Notes under the pieces: model-generated
What the model saw: only the letters and a program-made list of their open reading frames with translations
The model's database searches: none
What the model was told of the DNA's origin: nothing
Part shown: piece after piece, positions 54,997 through 63,085 of the stretch
Position numbering within the stretch: position 1 is the first letter of the stretch
How the letters are laid out: each line of letters begins with the position of its first letter
Source: MD308 sp051888795
GTDB taxonomy: Bacteria; Bacillota; Clostridia; Lachnospirales; Lachnospiraceae
Direction of reading: 5' to 3'
Assembly (NCBI GenBank): GCA_051888795.1
Contig: JBJFCD010000199.1
Coordinates: 1 to 64,000, forward strand
Length of the DNA: 64,000 nucleotides
Made by a program: the position numbers and the translations under genes

Positions 54997-56022
54997 ATGA
55001 TCAAAGAAGCAATTGTAAAAATCGTAAATAAACAGGATCTCACTTATGATGAGGCCTATACTGTGATGAATGAGATTATGAGTGGTGAGACGACACCGAC
55101 GCAGAATGCGGCATTTCTCGCAGCGCTTTCTACAAAAAGCGCAAGAGCTGAGACTACAGATGAGATTGCCGGATGTGCTGCTGCTATGAGAGCTCATGCA
55201 GTTAAAGTGGAGACGGATATGGAACTTTTTGAAATTGTTGGTACCGGTGGGGATAATGCTCACAGCTTTAATATTTCCACCACTTCTGCACTTGTTGCGA
55301 CAGCAGGAGGTATCAAGGTTGCAAAGCATGGAAATCGTGCTGCTTCCTCACAGTGCGGAACAGCGGACTGTCTGGAAGCACTGGGCGTTAACATTCAGCA
55401 GAGTCCGGAAAAATGTATTGAGCTTTTGAATGAAGTTGGCATGTGCTTTTTCTTCGCACAGAAGTACCATACATCTATGAAATATGTAGGTGCGATCCGA
55501 AAAGAACTGGGATTTCGTACAGTATTTAATATTCTTGGACCGCTTACAAACCCAGGGAGCCCATCCATGCAGCTTTTGGGAGTATATGACGCTTATCTGA
55601 TTGAGCCTCTGGCACGGGTACTGATAAGTCTTGGAGTGAAACGTGGTATGGTAGTTTACGGACAGGATAAGCTGGATGAGATTTCTATGAGTTCTCCGAC
55701 TTCTGTTTGTGAGATCAAAGACGGATGGTATAAAACTTATGTGATTACTCCGGAAGATTTTGGACTTGAACGCTGTACGAAAGAGGAGCTTGTAGGTGGA
55801 ACTCCTGAAGAAAATGCGAAGATAACACGAGAAATTTTAAGTGGTGAGAAAGGACCTAAGAGAAATGCAGTTCTTATGAATGCAGGTGCTTCTCTCTATA
55901 TTGGTGGAAAAGCTGACAGTCTGAAAGACGGTATCGCTCTTGCCGGTGAATTGATCGATTCTGGGAAAGCATTGGAGACATTGAACAAACTGATTGAAAT
56001 CAGCAACCGTCCGGAGGTATAA
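54997..56022 (+). CDS. trpD: Anthranilate phosphoribosyltransferase
   Basis: 341 residues; joins PRPP to anthranilate. The PRPP loop VGTGGDNAHSFNIST, the anthranilate site KHGNRAASSQCGTADCLEAL, the DE metal site region (GQDKLDEISMSSPT) and FNILGPLTNP are intact. Starts 4 nt after the trpG stop; GGAGATG overlaps the trpG end. Confidence 0.96.
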   Translation: MIKEAIVKIVNKQDLTYDEAYTVMNEIMSGETTPTQNAAFLAALSTKSARAETTDEIAGCAAAMRAHAVKVETDMELFEIVGTGGDNAHSFNISTTSALVATAGGIKVAKHGNRAASSQCGTADCLEALGVNIQQSPEKCIELLNEVGMCFFFAQKYHTSMKYVGAIRKELGFRTVFNILGPLTNPGSPSMQLLGVYDAYLIEPLARVLISLGVKRGMVVYGQDKLDEISMSSPTSVCEIKDGWYKTYVITPEDFGLERCTKEELVGGTPEENAKITREILSGEKGPKRNAVLMNAGASLYIGGKADSLKDGIALAGELIDSGKALETLNKLIEISNRPEV

Positions 56023-56024
56023 AT

Positions 56025-56807
56025 ATGACGATTCTTGAACAGCTTGCCGGGTACGCAAAAGAGCGTACTGAGTATGCGAAAAAGAAAGTATCTCTTCAGG
56101 ATATGAGACAGCAGGCGCTGTCGCTTCCTAAAGGAACCTTCGCTTTTGAAAATGCATTGAAAGGATCGGACATTTCCTTTATCTGCGAGTGCAAGAAAGC
56201 TTCTCCTTCTAAAGGGCTGATTGCTCCTGATTTTCCTTATCTGCAGATTGCAAAAGAATATGAGGCGGCGGGAGGTGACTGTATTTCGGTATTAACGGAA
56301 CCAAAATGGTTCCTCGGAAGAGATGAGTATCTGAAAGAGATTGCAGACACAGTTTCCATTCCCTGCCTTCGCAAAGATTTTACAGTAGATGAATATATGA
56401 TCTATGAGGCAAAAATGCTTGGCGCGTCGGCAGTTCTTCTGATCTGTTCAATCCTCAGTAAAGAGCAGATCAGAGAGTATATTGGAATTTGCGATACACT
56501 CGGACTTTCGGCACTGGTGGAAGCGCACGATGAAAAGGAAGTGGAAATGGCACTGGGCGCAGGCGCACGCATGATAGGTGTAAATAACCGAAATCTCAAG
56601 GATTTCACAGTGGACACGGATAATAGCCGAAGGCTCCGTGAGAGGATTCCTGAGGATATATTATTTGTCTCGGAAAGTGGTGTGAAAACTAATGCGGATG
56701 TAGAGCGACTTCGTGAAATCGGAGCCGATGCAGTGTTGATTGGTGAAACTCTTATGAGAGCATCCGATAAAAAAGCAAAACTCGATGAACTGCGAGGTGT
56801 ATTATGA
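56025..56807 (+). CDS. trpC: Indole-3-glycerol-phosphate synthase
   Basis: 260 residues, TIM barrel; ring closure of CdRP to indoleglycerol phosphate. FICECKKASPSKGLI carries the catalytic Glu/Lys and Ser, VLTEPKWFLG and CLRKDFTVDEYMIYEA the lysines, and IGVNNRNLKDF and FVSESGV the phosphate site. Not fused to TrpF. The stop overlaps the trpF start by 4 nt. Confidence 0.96.
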   Translation: MTILEQLAGYAKERTEYAKKKVSLQDMRQQALSLPKGTFAFENALKGSDISFICECKKASPSKGLIAPDFPYLQIAKEYEAAGGDCISVLTEPKWFLGRDEYLKEIADTVSIPCLRKDFTVDEYMIYEAKMLGASAVLLICSILSKEQIREYIGICDTLGLSALVEAHDEKEVEMALGAGARMIGVNNRNLKDFTVDTDNSRRLRERIPEDILFVSESGVKTNADVERLREIGADAVLIGETLMRASDKKAKLDELRGVL

Positions 56808-57409
56808 CAAAGATCAAGCTTTGCGGCCTTTCCAGAATTTATGATATAGAAGCTGTCAATGAACTGAAACCGGAGTATGTCGGATTCGTTTTGGCACAAA
56901 AAAGTAAACGGTATGTTACATCCAAAAAAGCAAAAGAACTAAAACAGCTTCTTGATCCTGGGATAAAGGCTGTGGGAGTGTTTGTAAAAGAGGAACCTCA
57001 AGTCGTTGCCGGTCTCTTAAACGAAGGAATTATAGATATCGCACAGCTTCACGGAGGGGAAGACGAAAGTTACATTCAGCATCTCAGGAGACTTACAGAT
57101 AAGCCAATTATAAAGGCATTTCGTATTGAAACGAAAGAAGATGCTGATGATGCACAGCTAAGCAGTGCTGATTATATACTGCTTGATTCAGGAAGCGGCG
57201 GTACGGGGAAAGCATTTAACTGGGAATTGATACAACATTTGAAGCGACCGTATTTCCTTGCCGGAGGCCTTGGATCGGGTAATGTAAAAGAGGCAATAGA
57301 AATGTTAAGACCTTATGCAGTAGATGTCAGTTCCAGTATGGAAACGAATGGAGTGAAAGATAAAGATAAAATGGCAGCATTTGTAGCTGCTGTCAGAAAG
57401 GAAGGATAA
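56804..57409 (+). CDS. trpF: Phosphoribosylanthranilate isomerase
   Basis: 201 residues, TIM barrel; Amadori rearrangement of PRA to CdRP. The catalytic Cys is in MTKIKLCGLSR (C7; the usual IKICG context), and the general acid Asp in YILLDSGSGGTGKAFNW. LAGGLGSGNVKEAI and VDVSSSMETNGVKD form the phosphate site. Normal length. Confidence 0.95.
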   Translation: MTKIKLCGLSRIYDIEAVNELKPEYVGFVLAQKSKRYVTSKKAKELKQLLDPGIKAVGVFVKEEPQVVAGLLNEGIIDIAQLHGGEDESYIQHLRRLTDKPIIKAFRIETKEDADDAQLSSADYILLDSGSGGTGKAFNWELIQHLKRPYFLAGGLGSGNVKEAIEMLRPYAVDVSSSMETNGVKDKDKMAAFVAAVRKEG

Positions 57410-57411
57410 CT

Positions 57412-58602
57412 ATGACAAATCCAAACGGACGTTTTGGCATTCATGGAGGGCAGTATATTCCGGAGACCTTAATGAATGCGGTTATTGAACTAGAAGAAGC
57501 GTATAATTTTTATAAAAATGATCCTGAATTCAACAGAGAGCTTACGGAACTGTTTAATGAATATGCGGGGAGACCTTCAAGGCTTTATTATGCAGAGAAG
57601 ATGACCAGAGATTTAGGCGGCGCAAAAATCTATCTCAAGCGAGAGGATTTAAATCACACAGGTGCCCACAAAATTAATAATGTGCTGGGACAGGCGCTTC
57701 TTGCAAAGAAAATGGGTAAGACGAGACTTATTGCAGAAACAGGAGCGGGTCAGCATGGAGTTGCTTCAGCAACTGCCGCAGCTCTTTTGGGAATGGAATG
57801 TGTGGTTTTCATGGGCGAAGAGGATACGATCCGTCAGGCGCTTAATGTTTACCGCATGCGGCTTCTGGGCGCAGAAGTCATTCCTGTAAAAACAGGAACT
57901 GCAACATTAAAGGATGCCGTGTCTGAAGCGATGAGAGAGTGGACCTCCCGTATCGATGATACCCATTATTGTCTCGGCTCAGTGATGGGACCGCATCCAT
58001 TTCCGACAATTGTGCGCGATTTTCAGGCAGTTATATCTAAAGAAATCAAAGAGCAGATCCTTGAGAAAGAAGGAAGACTGCCGGATGCAGTCATTGCCTG
58101 TGTAGGAGGAGGTTCCAACGCAATTGGAAGTTTCTATCATTTTATTGATGATAAGGATGTGAAACTGATTGGATGTGAAGCAGCAGGACGAGGAATTGAT
58201 ACTTTTGAGACTGCGGCGACTGTCAATACAGGAAGAGTCGGTATCTTCCATGGGATGAAGTCCTATTTCTGCCAGGATGAGTACGGACAGATTGCCCCTG
58301 TCTATTCCATATCTGCAGGTCTTGATTATCCGGGAGTTGGACCGGAGCATGCTTATCTGCATGATTGTGGCCGCGCAGAATATGTTCCGGTTACCGATGA
58401 AGAAGCAGTGTGTGCTTTTGAATATTTGGCAAAAACAGAAGGCATCATTCCGGCTATCGAATCAGCACATGCGGTTGCGCATGCAATGAAGATTGCACCT
58501 GAAATGGAGAAAGACCAGATCATTGTTATTACTATTTCCGGCAGAGGCGACAAAGACTGTGCTGCCATTGCCCGCTACAGAGGGGAGGATATCCATGAGT
58601 AA
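57412..58602 (+). CDS. trpB: Tryptophan synthase beta chain
   Basis: 396 residues, PLP enzyme joining indole and serine. PLP lysine in HTGAHKINNVLGQ (near residue 87), GAGQHGVASATAAAL, and the phosphate-binding GGGSNAIGSF. TrpB1 type, as expected next to trpA. Starts 2 nt after the trpF stop; its end overlaps trpA by 8 nt. Confidence 0.97.
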   Translation: MTNPNGRFGIHGGQYIPETLMNAVIELEEAYNFYKNDPEFNRELTELFNEYAGRPSRLYYAEKMTRDLGGAKIYLKREDLNHTGAHKINNVLGQALLAKKMGKTRLIAETGAGQHGVASATAAALLGMECVVFMGEEDTIRQALNVYRMRLLGAEVIPVKTGTATLKDAVSEAMREWTSRIDDTHYCLGSVMGPHPFPTIVRDFQAVISKEIKEQILEKEGRLPDAVIACVGGGSNAIGSFYHFIDDKDVKLIGCEAAGRGIDTFETAATVNTGRVGIFHGMKSYFCQDEYGQIAPVYSISAGLDYPGVGPEHAYLHDCGRAEYVPVTDEEAVCAFEYLAKTEGIIPAIESAHAVAHAMKIAPEMEKDQIIVITISGRGDKDCAAIARYRGEDIHE

Positions 58603-59365
58603 CATAAGAAAAGCATTTGAAAACGGAAAGGCATTCATTCCATTTATTACCTGTGGTGATCCGGACTTGGAGACAACGGCTGCCAGTGTACGCGCGGCTG
58701 TGGAAAATGGCGCAGACCTGATTGAGCTTGGAATACCGTTTTCTGATCCTACAGCAGAGGGACCGGTCATCCAGGGAGCTAATATCCGTGCATTGAGTGG
58801 TGGCGTGACGACAGATAAGATTTTTGATTTTGTTAGAGATCTGCGACGTGACATAAAAGTACCGATGGTATTTATGACTTATGCGAATGTAGTGTTTTCC
58901 TACGGGGCAGAGCGTTTTATCTCTACATGCCGTGATATTGGGATTGACGGGCTTATTCTTCCGGATCTGCCATTTGAGGAGAAAGAAGAATTTCTGCCGA
59001 TTTGTCATAAGTATGAGGTGGATTTAATATCTCTTATTGCACCGACATCCGAAAATCGTATTTCGATGATTGCAAAAGAAGCAGAAGGCTTTTTGTACAT
59101 CGTTTCAAGTCTGGGTGTGACAGGAACCAGAAGTGAGATAAAGACAGATCTTGCTTCTATTGTTGAAGTAGTCCGGCAGAATACAGATATCCCGTGCGCC
59201 ATAGGATTTGGTATTTCTACCCCGGAACAGGCAAAGAAAATGTCGGATATTTCGGACGGAGCGATTGTCGGTTCTGCGATTATCAAGATTCTCTCCCAAT
59301 ATGGAAAAGAAGCACCAAGATATGTTGGTGAATATGTGAAGTCAATGAAAGATGCGATGAGATAG
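58595..59365 (+). CDS. trpA: Tryptophan synthase alpha chain
   Basis: 256 residues, TIM barrel; cleaves indoleglycerol phosphate and channels indole to TrpB. Catalytic Glu in ADLIELGIPFSDPTAEGPVI, catalytic Asp in GLILPDLPFEE, and phosphate loops VTGTRSEI and GFGISTPEQAK. The start at 58595, overlapping the trpB end, gives the standard N-terminus (MSNIRKAFENGKAFIPFI). Last gene of the operon. Confidence 0.96.
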   Translation: MSNIRKAFENGKAFIPFITCGDPDLETTAASVRAAVENGADLIELGIPFSDPTAEGPVIQGANIRALSGGVTTDKIFDFVRDLRRDIKVPMVFMTYANVVFSYGAERFISTCRDIGIDGLILPDLPFEEKEEFLPICHKYEVDLISLIAPTSENRISMIAKEAEGFLYIVSSLGVTGTRSEIKTDLASIVEVVRQNTDIPCAIGFGISTPEQAKKMSDISDGAIVGSAIIKILSQYGKEAPRYVGEYVKSMKDAMR

Positions 59366-59389
59366 AATAAGATTAAGAAGAGAAGAGTG

Positions 59390-59426
59390 GCACATTTGTT
59401 CATAGTAACGAATGTGCTGCTTTTTT
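59390..59426 (+). terminator. trp operon terminator
   Basis: Stem GCACATTTGTT / AACGAATGTGC (one G-U pair) with loop CATAGT, then TGCTTTTTT. Confidence 0.85.
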
Positions 59427-59472
59427 ACTCTATGTTCTGATTTTCTTTCGAAAATCTTCAGAAATATTATAT

Positions 59473-59503
59473 TGACACACAATATTATATGACATATAAT
59501 ATG
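59473..59503 (+). promoter_or_regulatory. padR operon promoter and operator
   Basis: Perfect -35 TTGACA (59473-59478), 17-bp spacer, perfect -10 TATAAT (59496-59501). A 9-3-9 perfect palindrome (ATATTATAT-GAC-ATATAATAT, 59483-59503) covers the spacer and the -10. A repressor bound there would block RNA polymerase; the PadR protein encoded next is the likely ligand. Confidence 0.8.
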
Positions 59504-59560
59504 ACTAAACAAATAATATTATAAAAACAAGAACCTGCGAAGTAAAAGAGGAGTGGGCAT

Positions 59561-59884
59561 ATGGTATTTAACACAGGAGCAGCACTGCTGGATGCAATTG
59601 TACTGGCGGTTGTATCCAGAGACAAGGAAGGCACTTATGGCTACAAGATCACACAGGATGTGAGGAAAGCTATAGATGTATCAGAATCTACATTATATCC
59701 GGTGCTAAGAAGACTTCAGAAGGATGATTGCCTGGAAGTATATGACCAGCAGTTTGACGGACGAAACCGGAGATACTATAAGGTGACGGAAAAAGGAATG
59801 GCACAGCTTAATCTGTATCGGGTAGAGTGGAAGAATTATTCCAGTAAGATTAATGGTTTGTTTGAAGGAGGAGAGACTGCATGA
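59561..59884 (+). CDS. PadR-family transcriptional repressor
   Basis: 107 residues. Winged HTH with GTYGYKITQDV, SESTLYPVLRRLQKDDCLE and GRNRRYYKVTEKG, typical of the short PadR-s2 type, followed by a dimerisation helix (QLNLYRVEWKNYSSKINGLF). GAGGAG precedes the ATG. The stop overlaps the next start (ATGA), so it is the first gene of a coupled operon with a HAAS-domain protein, a standard pairing in Firmicutes. Confidence 0.93.
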   Translation: MVFNTGAALLDAIVLAVVSRDKEGTYGYKITQDVRKAIDVSESTLYPVLRRLQKDDCLEVYDQQFDGRNRRYYKVTEKGMAQLNLYRVEWKNYSSKINGLFEGGETA

Positions 59885-60543
59885 ATCGAATAGAATTTAT
59901 GACTGAACTGGCTGCGCTTTTGCAGAATTTACCGGAGGAAGAACGAAATGATGCGATGCAGTATTACAATGACTATTTCGATGATGCCGGAGAGGACAAA
60001 GAGCAGGAAGTAATTGCTGAATTGGAAAGCCCGAAAAAGGTTGCAGATAAAATCAAGGGAGATATTTTGGAAAATCAGGAAGAAGATTCCTCTTCAAAAC
60101 AGTGTCCCGGACAATATAAAGCAGCTGAGTATGAATATACTGATGGAAAAGAGAAAAAACCATGGAGCAGCAATGCTTTGAAGATTATATTGATAATAGC
60201 GATTATTCTGGTGGGCGGACCGGTAATCATTCCGTGTACAATTGGAGTTCTGGCAGTAATCGTTGGCGGTGTGGCAGCATTATTTGCCATATTTATCGGT
60301 TTGGTAATTTTATTTATTGCCCTGGCTATCGTAGGCGTCGCACTTGTAATTGCCGGAATAGCGGCGTTGATTCCGGAAATAGCAGTAGGTCTTGCTCTTT
60401 TAGGAGCTGGTCTGATCATTGGAGTAATAGGCGCGATTGGAACAGTGGCAAGTGTGAGACTATGTATCATTGTATTCCCGGGGATTATAAGAGGAATTGT
60501 ATGGGTATGCAGAAAACCTTTTCATAGGGAGGCGGTGTCATAA
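59881..60543 (+). CDS. HAAS-domain (DUF1700) membrane protein
   Basis: 220 residues. Residues 1-70 form the HAAS signalling domain (FMTELAALLQNLPEEERNDA, YYNDYFDDAGEDKEQEVIAE, LESPKKVADKI). Several Gly/Ile/Val-rich membrane helices follow from about residue 95. HAAS proteins accompany PadR regulators and are thought to transmit envelope signals; the mechanism is uncertain. Coupled to padR by a 4-nt overlap. Confidence 0.88.
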   Translation: MNRIEFMTELAALLQNLPEEERNDAMQYYNDYFDDAGEDKEQEVIAELESPKKVADKIKGDILENQEEDSSSKQCPGQYKAAEYEYTDGKEKKPWSSNALKIILIIAIILVGGPVIIPCTIGVLAVIVGGVAALFAIFIGLVILFIALAIVGVALVIAGIAALIPEIAVGLALLGAGLIIGVIGAIGTVASVRLCIIVFPGIIRGIVWVCRKPFHREAVS

Positions 60544-60545
60544 AA

Positions 60546-61484
60546 ATGAAAAAAGGATGGAAAATATTTTGGATTGTATGTGCATCTCTGGCTGCAGTTG
60601 GTTTGATATGCTGTGCGGCATCTTTTGCACTGGGGGTAACTGTGGAAGCAATTGAAAGTCGTTATCCGCATGGAATTGCTATTTTTTCAGGGGATGATTA
60701 TGAAGAAGATTATTACGATGAAGATTATTACGATGAAGATTATTACGATGATTCAGAGAATAATGATTCGGACGGAGAAAATCACCATGAAGACAGTCAT
60801 GAAAGTTCTGATATATCAGGAAATCAGGTAAAGGGTGATGGAGAGATATTTGAAGGAGTTGTTTCTGTTGACGGTGACATTTCTGCCGGAGAGGTTGAGA
60901 TACGTACTGCAGAAGACCTCATGGATGGGATTAAGATTGTGACAGAAAATATAGATGAACGACTGAAACTCAAATATTATAAAGAAGGAAATGAGTTTAA
61001 GATCACAACAAACAAAAAGATAACAGGGATAACCGGAACGAAAATCGGAAAAATCTGTATATATGTGCCAGCCGGATATACATTTGAAGAGTTTTCACTG
61101 GATATGAAAGCTGGAACTCTTTATATAGAAGACATACAGGCGAGAGAGTTGTCTGTTGAAATGGGAGCCGGGAAGGCGGATATCAGTAATTTTCATGCTG
61201 ATGAAGCAGAGTTTGATTGTGGAACAGGCGAGATGAATGTTGCAGGAATTGCAGAGAAGGAAGCAGATCTTGATTGTGGTGTTGGTAAAATTTCTTATAC
61301 AACATTGGGAAAAGAAGCAGATTACAATTATAAGATCAATTGCGGAGTCGGTAAGATTTCGTGTGGCAGCAATTCTTATTCCGGGCTTGGAGCAGACAAG
61401 AAGATTAATAATAGCGCAGACAAAGAGATGAATATCGACTGCGGAGTTGGTGAAGTAACCGTAAAATTTGCAGAAAAATTATAA
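60546..61484 (+). CDS. DUF4097-like envelope protein
   Basis: 312 residues. One N-terminal membrane helix (about 7-32), an acidic Tyr-rich repeat (DEDYYDEDYYDE) near 55-70, then a right-handed beta-repeat domain (DISAGEVEIRTAEDL, AGTLYIEDIQARELSVEMGA, DCGVGKISY, NIDCGVGEVTVKF), the DUF4097/LiaF-C-like fold. These proteins sit outside the membrane and are often part of antibiotic- or envelope-stress responses. A 2-nt gap follows the HAAS gene. Confidence 0.82.
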   Translation: MKKGWKIFWIVCASLAAVGLICCAASFALGVTVEAIESRYPHGIAIFSGDDYEEDYYDEDYYDEDYYDDSENNDSDGENHHEDSHESSDISGNQVKGDGEIFEGVVSVDGDISAGEVEIRTAEDLMDGIKIVTENIDERLKLKYYKEGNEFKITTNKKITGITGTKIGKICIYVPAGYTFEEFSLDMKAGTLYIEDIQARELSVEMGAGKADISNFHADEAEFDCGTGEMNVAGIAEKEADLDCGVGKISYTTLGKEADYNYKINCGVGKISCGSNSYSGLGADKKINNSADKEMNIDCGVGEVTVKFAEKL

Positions 61485-61515
61485 GATTTTATTTTTAATT
61501 AAGGAGGAAATGTTT

Positions 61516-61710
61516 ATGGAACCGAAAAAATTATACAGATCAAGAAATAATCGCATGATTTGTGGTGTGTGTGCAGGAATTGCAGAGTATTTTAACATAG
61601 ACCCGACGCTGATTCGTCTGGGACTTGTACTCCTGGCCTGTACCGGAAGTGGAATCCTGGCATATTTTATTGCCGCAATCATAATTCCGGATGAGCCAAA
61701 AATAAATTAA
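61516..61710 (+). CDS. PspC-domain membrane protein
   Basis: 64 residues, a single PspC domain: LYRSRNNRMICGVCAGIAEY, IDPTLIRLGLVLLA, one membrane helix and the terminal IIIPDEP. PspC proteins are envelope-stress partners of phage-shock-type systems. The start at 61516 has AAGGAGG at good spacing; an upstream in-frame ATG overlaps the previous gene. It closes the padR operon. Confidence 0.9.
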   Translation: MEPKKLYRSRNNRMICGVCAGIAEYFNIDPTLIRLGLVLLACTGSGILAYFIAAIIIPDEPKIN

Positions 61711-61831
61711 ATGAGGCGAGGTGTTCTCTTTTCGGTATATTTCCATAATTGTTGTCAATACTTATCTTTAAGCATTGAGATTGCTGAAGTACTGTTATTG
61801 TACAGATTGGTGGCAGAAAGGAGAATACCTG

Positions 61832-62020
61832 ATGGCAAAAAAGGAACAAAAACCAATAAAACTTGATGAATTGACAAAGGAAGAAAAATTAAAATATGAA
61901 ATTGCTGAAGAGCTGGGACTTTTAGATCAGGTAATGGAAAAAGGGTGGCGTTCACTTTCCTCGAAAGAGACAGGAAAAATAGGCGGAATGATTGCAAAAA
62001 GAAAAAAGATGATTGAATAA
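61832..62020 (+). CDS. Small acid-soluble spore protein, alpha/beta type
   Basis: 62 residues. SASPs coat and protect spore DNA and are cut by the GPR protease at germination. The signature KYEIAEELGL contains the GPR site, and the C-terminal block SSKETGKIGGMIAKRKK is the second DNA-contact helix. The start at 61832 follows AAGGAG; 19 codons of open frame upstream have no such site. A sigma-G promoter is expected, but I could not identify one confidently. The 121 nt upstream (61711-61831) hold no other feature I can support. Confidence 0.88.
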   Translation: MAKKEQKPIKLDELTKEEKLKYEIAEELGLLDQVMEKGWRSLSSKETGKIGGMIAKRKKMIE

Positions 62021-62073
62021 AAGTAACGAAAATATTACGAATATTAATTTGTATGAAAATTTCCTGACATATG

Positions 62074-62102
62074 TTGAAAATGATAAATCCCTTTGCTATA
62101 AT
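62074..62102 (+). promoter_or_regulatory. Promoter of the WecG/TagA-like gene
   Basis: -35 TTGAAA (62074-62079), 17-bp spacer, extended -10 TGCTATAAT with TATAAT at 62097-62102. Confidence 0.75.
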
Positions 62103-62162
62103 GCGAAAAAGCCGGTATAGTGCTGATATTTGGCTTTAAGATGCAGGTGATAGGTGGAGAAT

Positions 62163-62846
62163 ATGGATAACAGGATCAACGTTCTGGATATTAGTATTGA
62201 CAATTATACAGCGAAAGAAGCAATGAAATGTTTTGTAGAATTCATCCGGACGGAGCCGATCGATGTCATTGAGATGGTGACGGTGGAAAGTCTCATGCAG
62301 ATGGCTGAAACTCCGGGACTTAAAGAGAATACCGGTGACTTTGAGCTGATTCTGGCAGGAGAGACTACGATTTTGGAATCTGCCGGGATTACGGATAAGA
62401 ATTTTTTGACTCAGACAGAAAAGCAGACATTTTTAAAAATGCTGTTTAGATATCTTCATAAGAATCATAAGAGGGTTTATCTCTTGGTTGATACACAGGA
62501 AGAAGGGCAGATTTTGTATGACTTTCTGGAACGTCATTATCATGGGATACAGATAGGTGGTATGGCGAAGGTTGCGGATGAGGATCGTGCGGATGATATG
62601 ATTGTGAATGCTGTAAACGGGGCAGATATTGATTGCGTTATCTCTATAATGTCATCTCCGCTGCAGGAAGATTTTATTTTGAAAAACAGAAGTCTTTTGA
62701 ATGCCCGCGTATGGCTTGGACTTGGGAAAGAAAATCTTGATTTGAAAAAGACGGGTATTATGCAGGGGCGCTTTACACAGTTCTTATTGAAAAAAGTTTT
62801 TCAGAAAGAAGTCGAGAGAAGAAAAAGAGAGATTTCAATTCAGTGA
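62163..62846 (+). CDS. Divergent WecG/TagA/CpsF-family protein
   Basis: 227 residues. The N-terminus MDNRINVLDISIDNYTAKEA and the C-terminal WLGLGKENLDL fit the WecG/TagA/CpsF glycosyltransferase fold, whose members add N-acetylmannosaminuronate or N-acetylmannosamine to lipid-linked sugars. The usual PDG catalytic signature after the first third is missing (FELILAGETTILESAG in its place), so activity is doubtful. AGGTGGA lies 4-5 nt before the ATG at 62163; a GTG three codons earlier is less likely. No other cell-wall polymer genes are adjacent. Confidence 0.65.
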   Translation: MDNRINVLDISIDNYTAKEAMKCFVEFIRTEPIDVIEMVTVESLMQMAETPGLKENTGDFELILAGETTILESAGITDKNFLTQTEKQTFLKMLFRYLHKNHKRVYLLVDTQEEGQILYDFLERHYHGIQIGGMAKVADEDRADDMIVNAVNGADIDCVISIMSSPLQEDFILKNRSLLNARVWLGLGKENLDLKKTGIMQGRFTQFLLKKVFQKEVERRKREISIQ

Positions 62847-62941
62847 TACAGTAAAAATAAGAAAATCCTAAGAATTTTATTGGAAATGTTCTTTGGTTAC
62901 TATGTACATTCTACACAAAAGGATAAATCATAAAAAAAGCG

Positions 62942-62980
62942 GGGAAATAGACAAAAATTTGCTATTTCCTCTTTATTTTT
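62942..62980 (+). terminator. Terminator after the WecG-like gene
   Basis: Stem GGGAAATAG / CTATTTCCT with an 11-nt loop, then TCTTTATTTTTTT. Confidence 0.8.
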
Positions 62981-63085
62981 TTGGCAATATATATTAATAT
63001 AATCTCTATAAGTGTGCAGTTTTTCATATAAGAATCAGTTTTTGTTGTGAAAAATGTATATTGAAATGAGTGGAGGAGATGGAAT

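Noticed and set aside
60075..60527. Alternative-frame ORFs within the HAAS-domain gene (minus strand 60075-60470; plus strand 60162-60527)
   Set aside because: The HAAS frame has coupled junctions on both sides and clear homology; the others are repetitive Ile/Thr or Cys/Ser/Asn shadows.
61711..61831. Sigma-G promoter for the SASP gene
   Set aside because: A GTATA at 61735 could be a -35, but no CATnnTA-type -10 lies at the right spacing; not strong enough to list.
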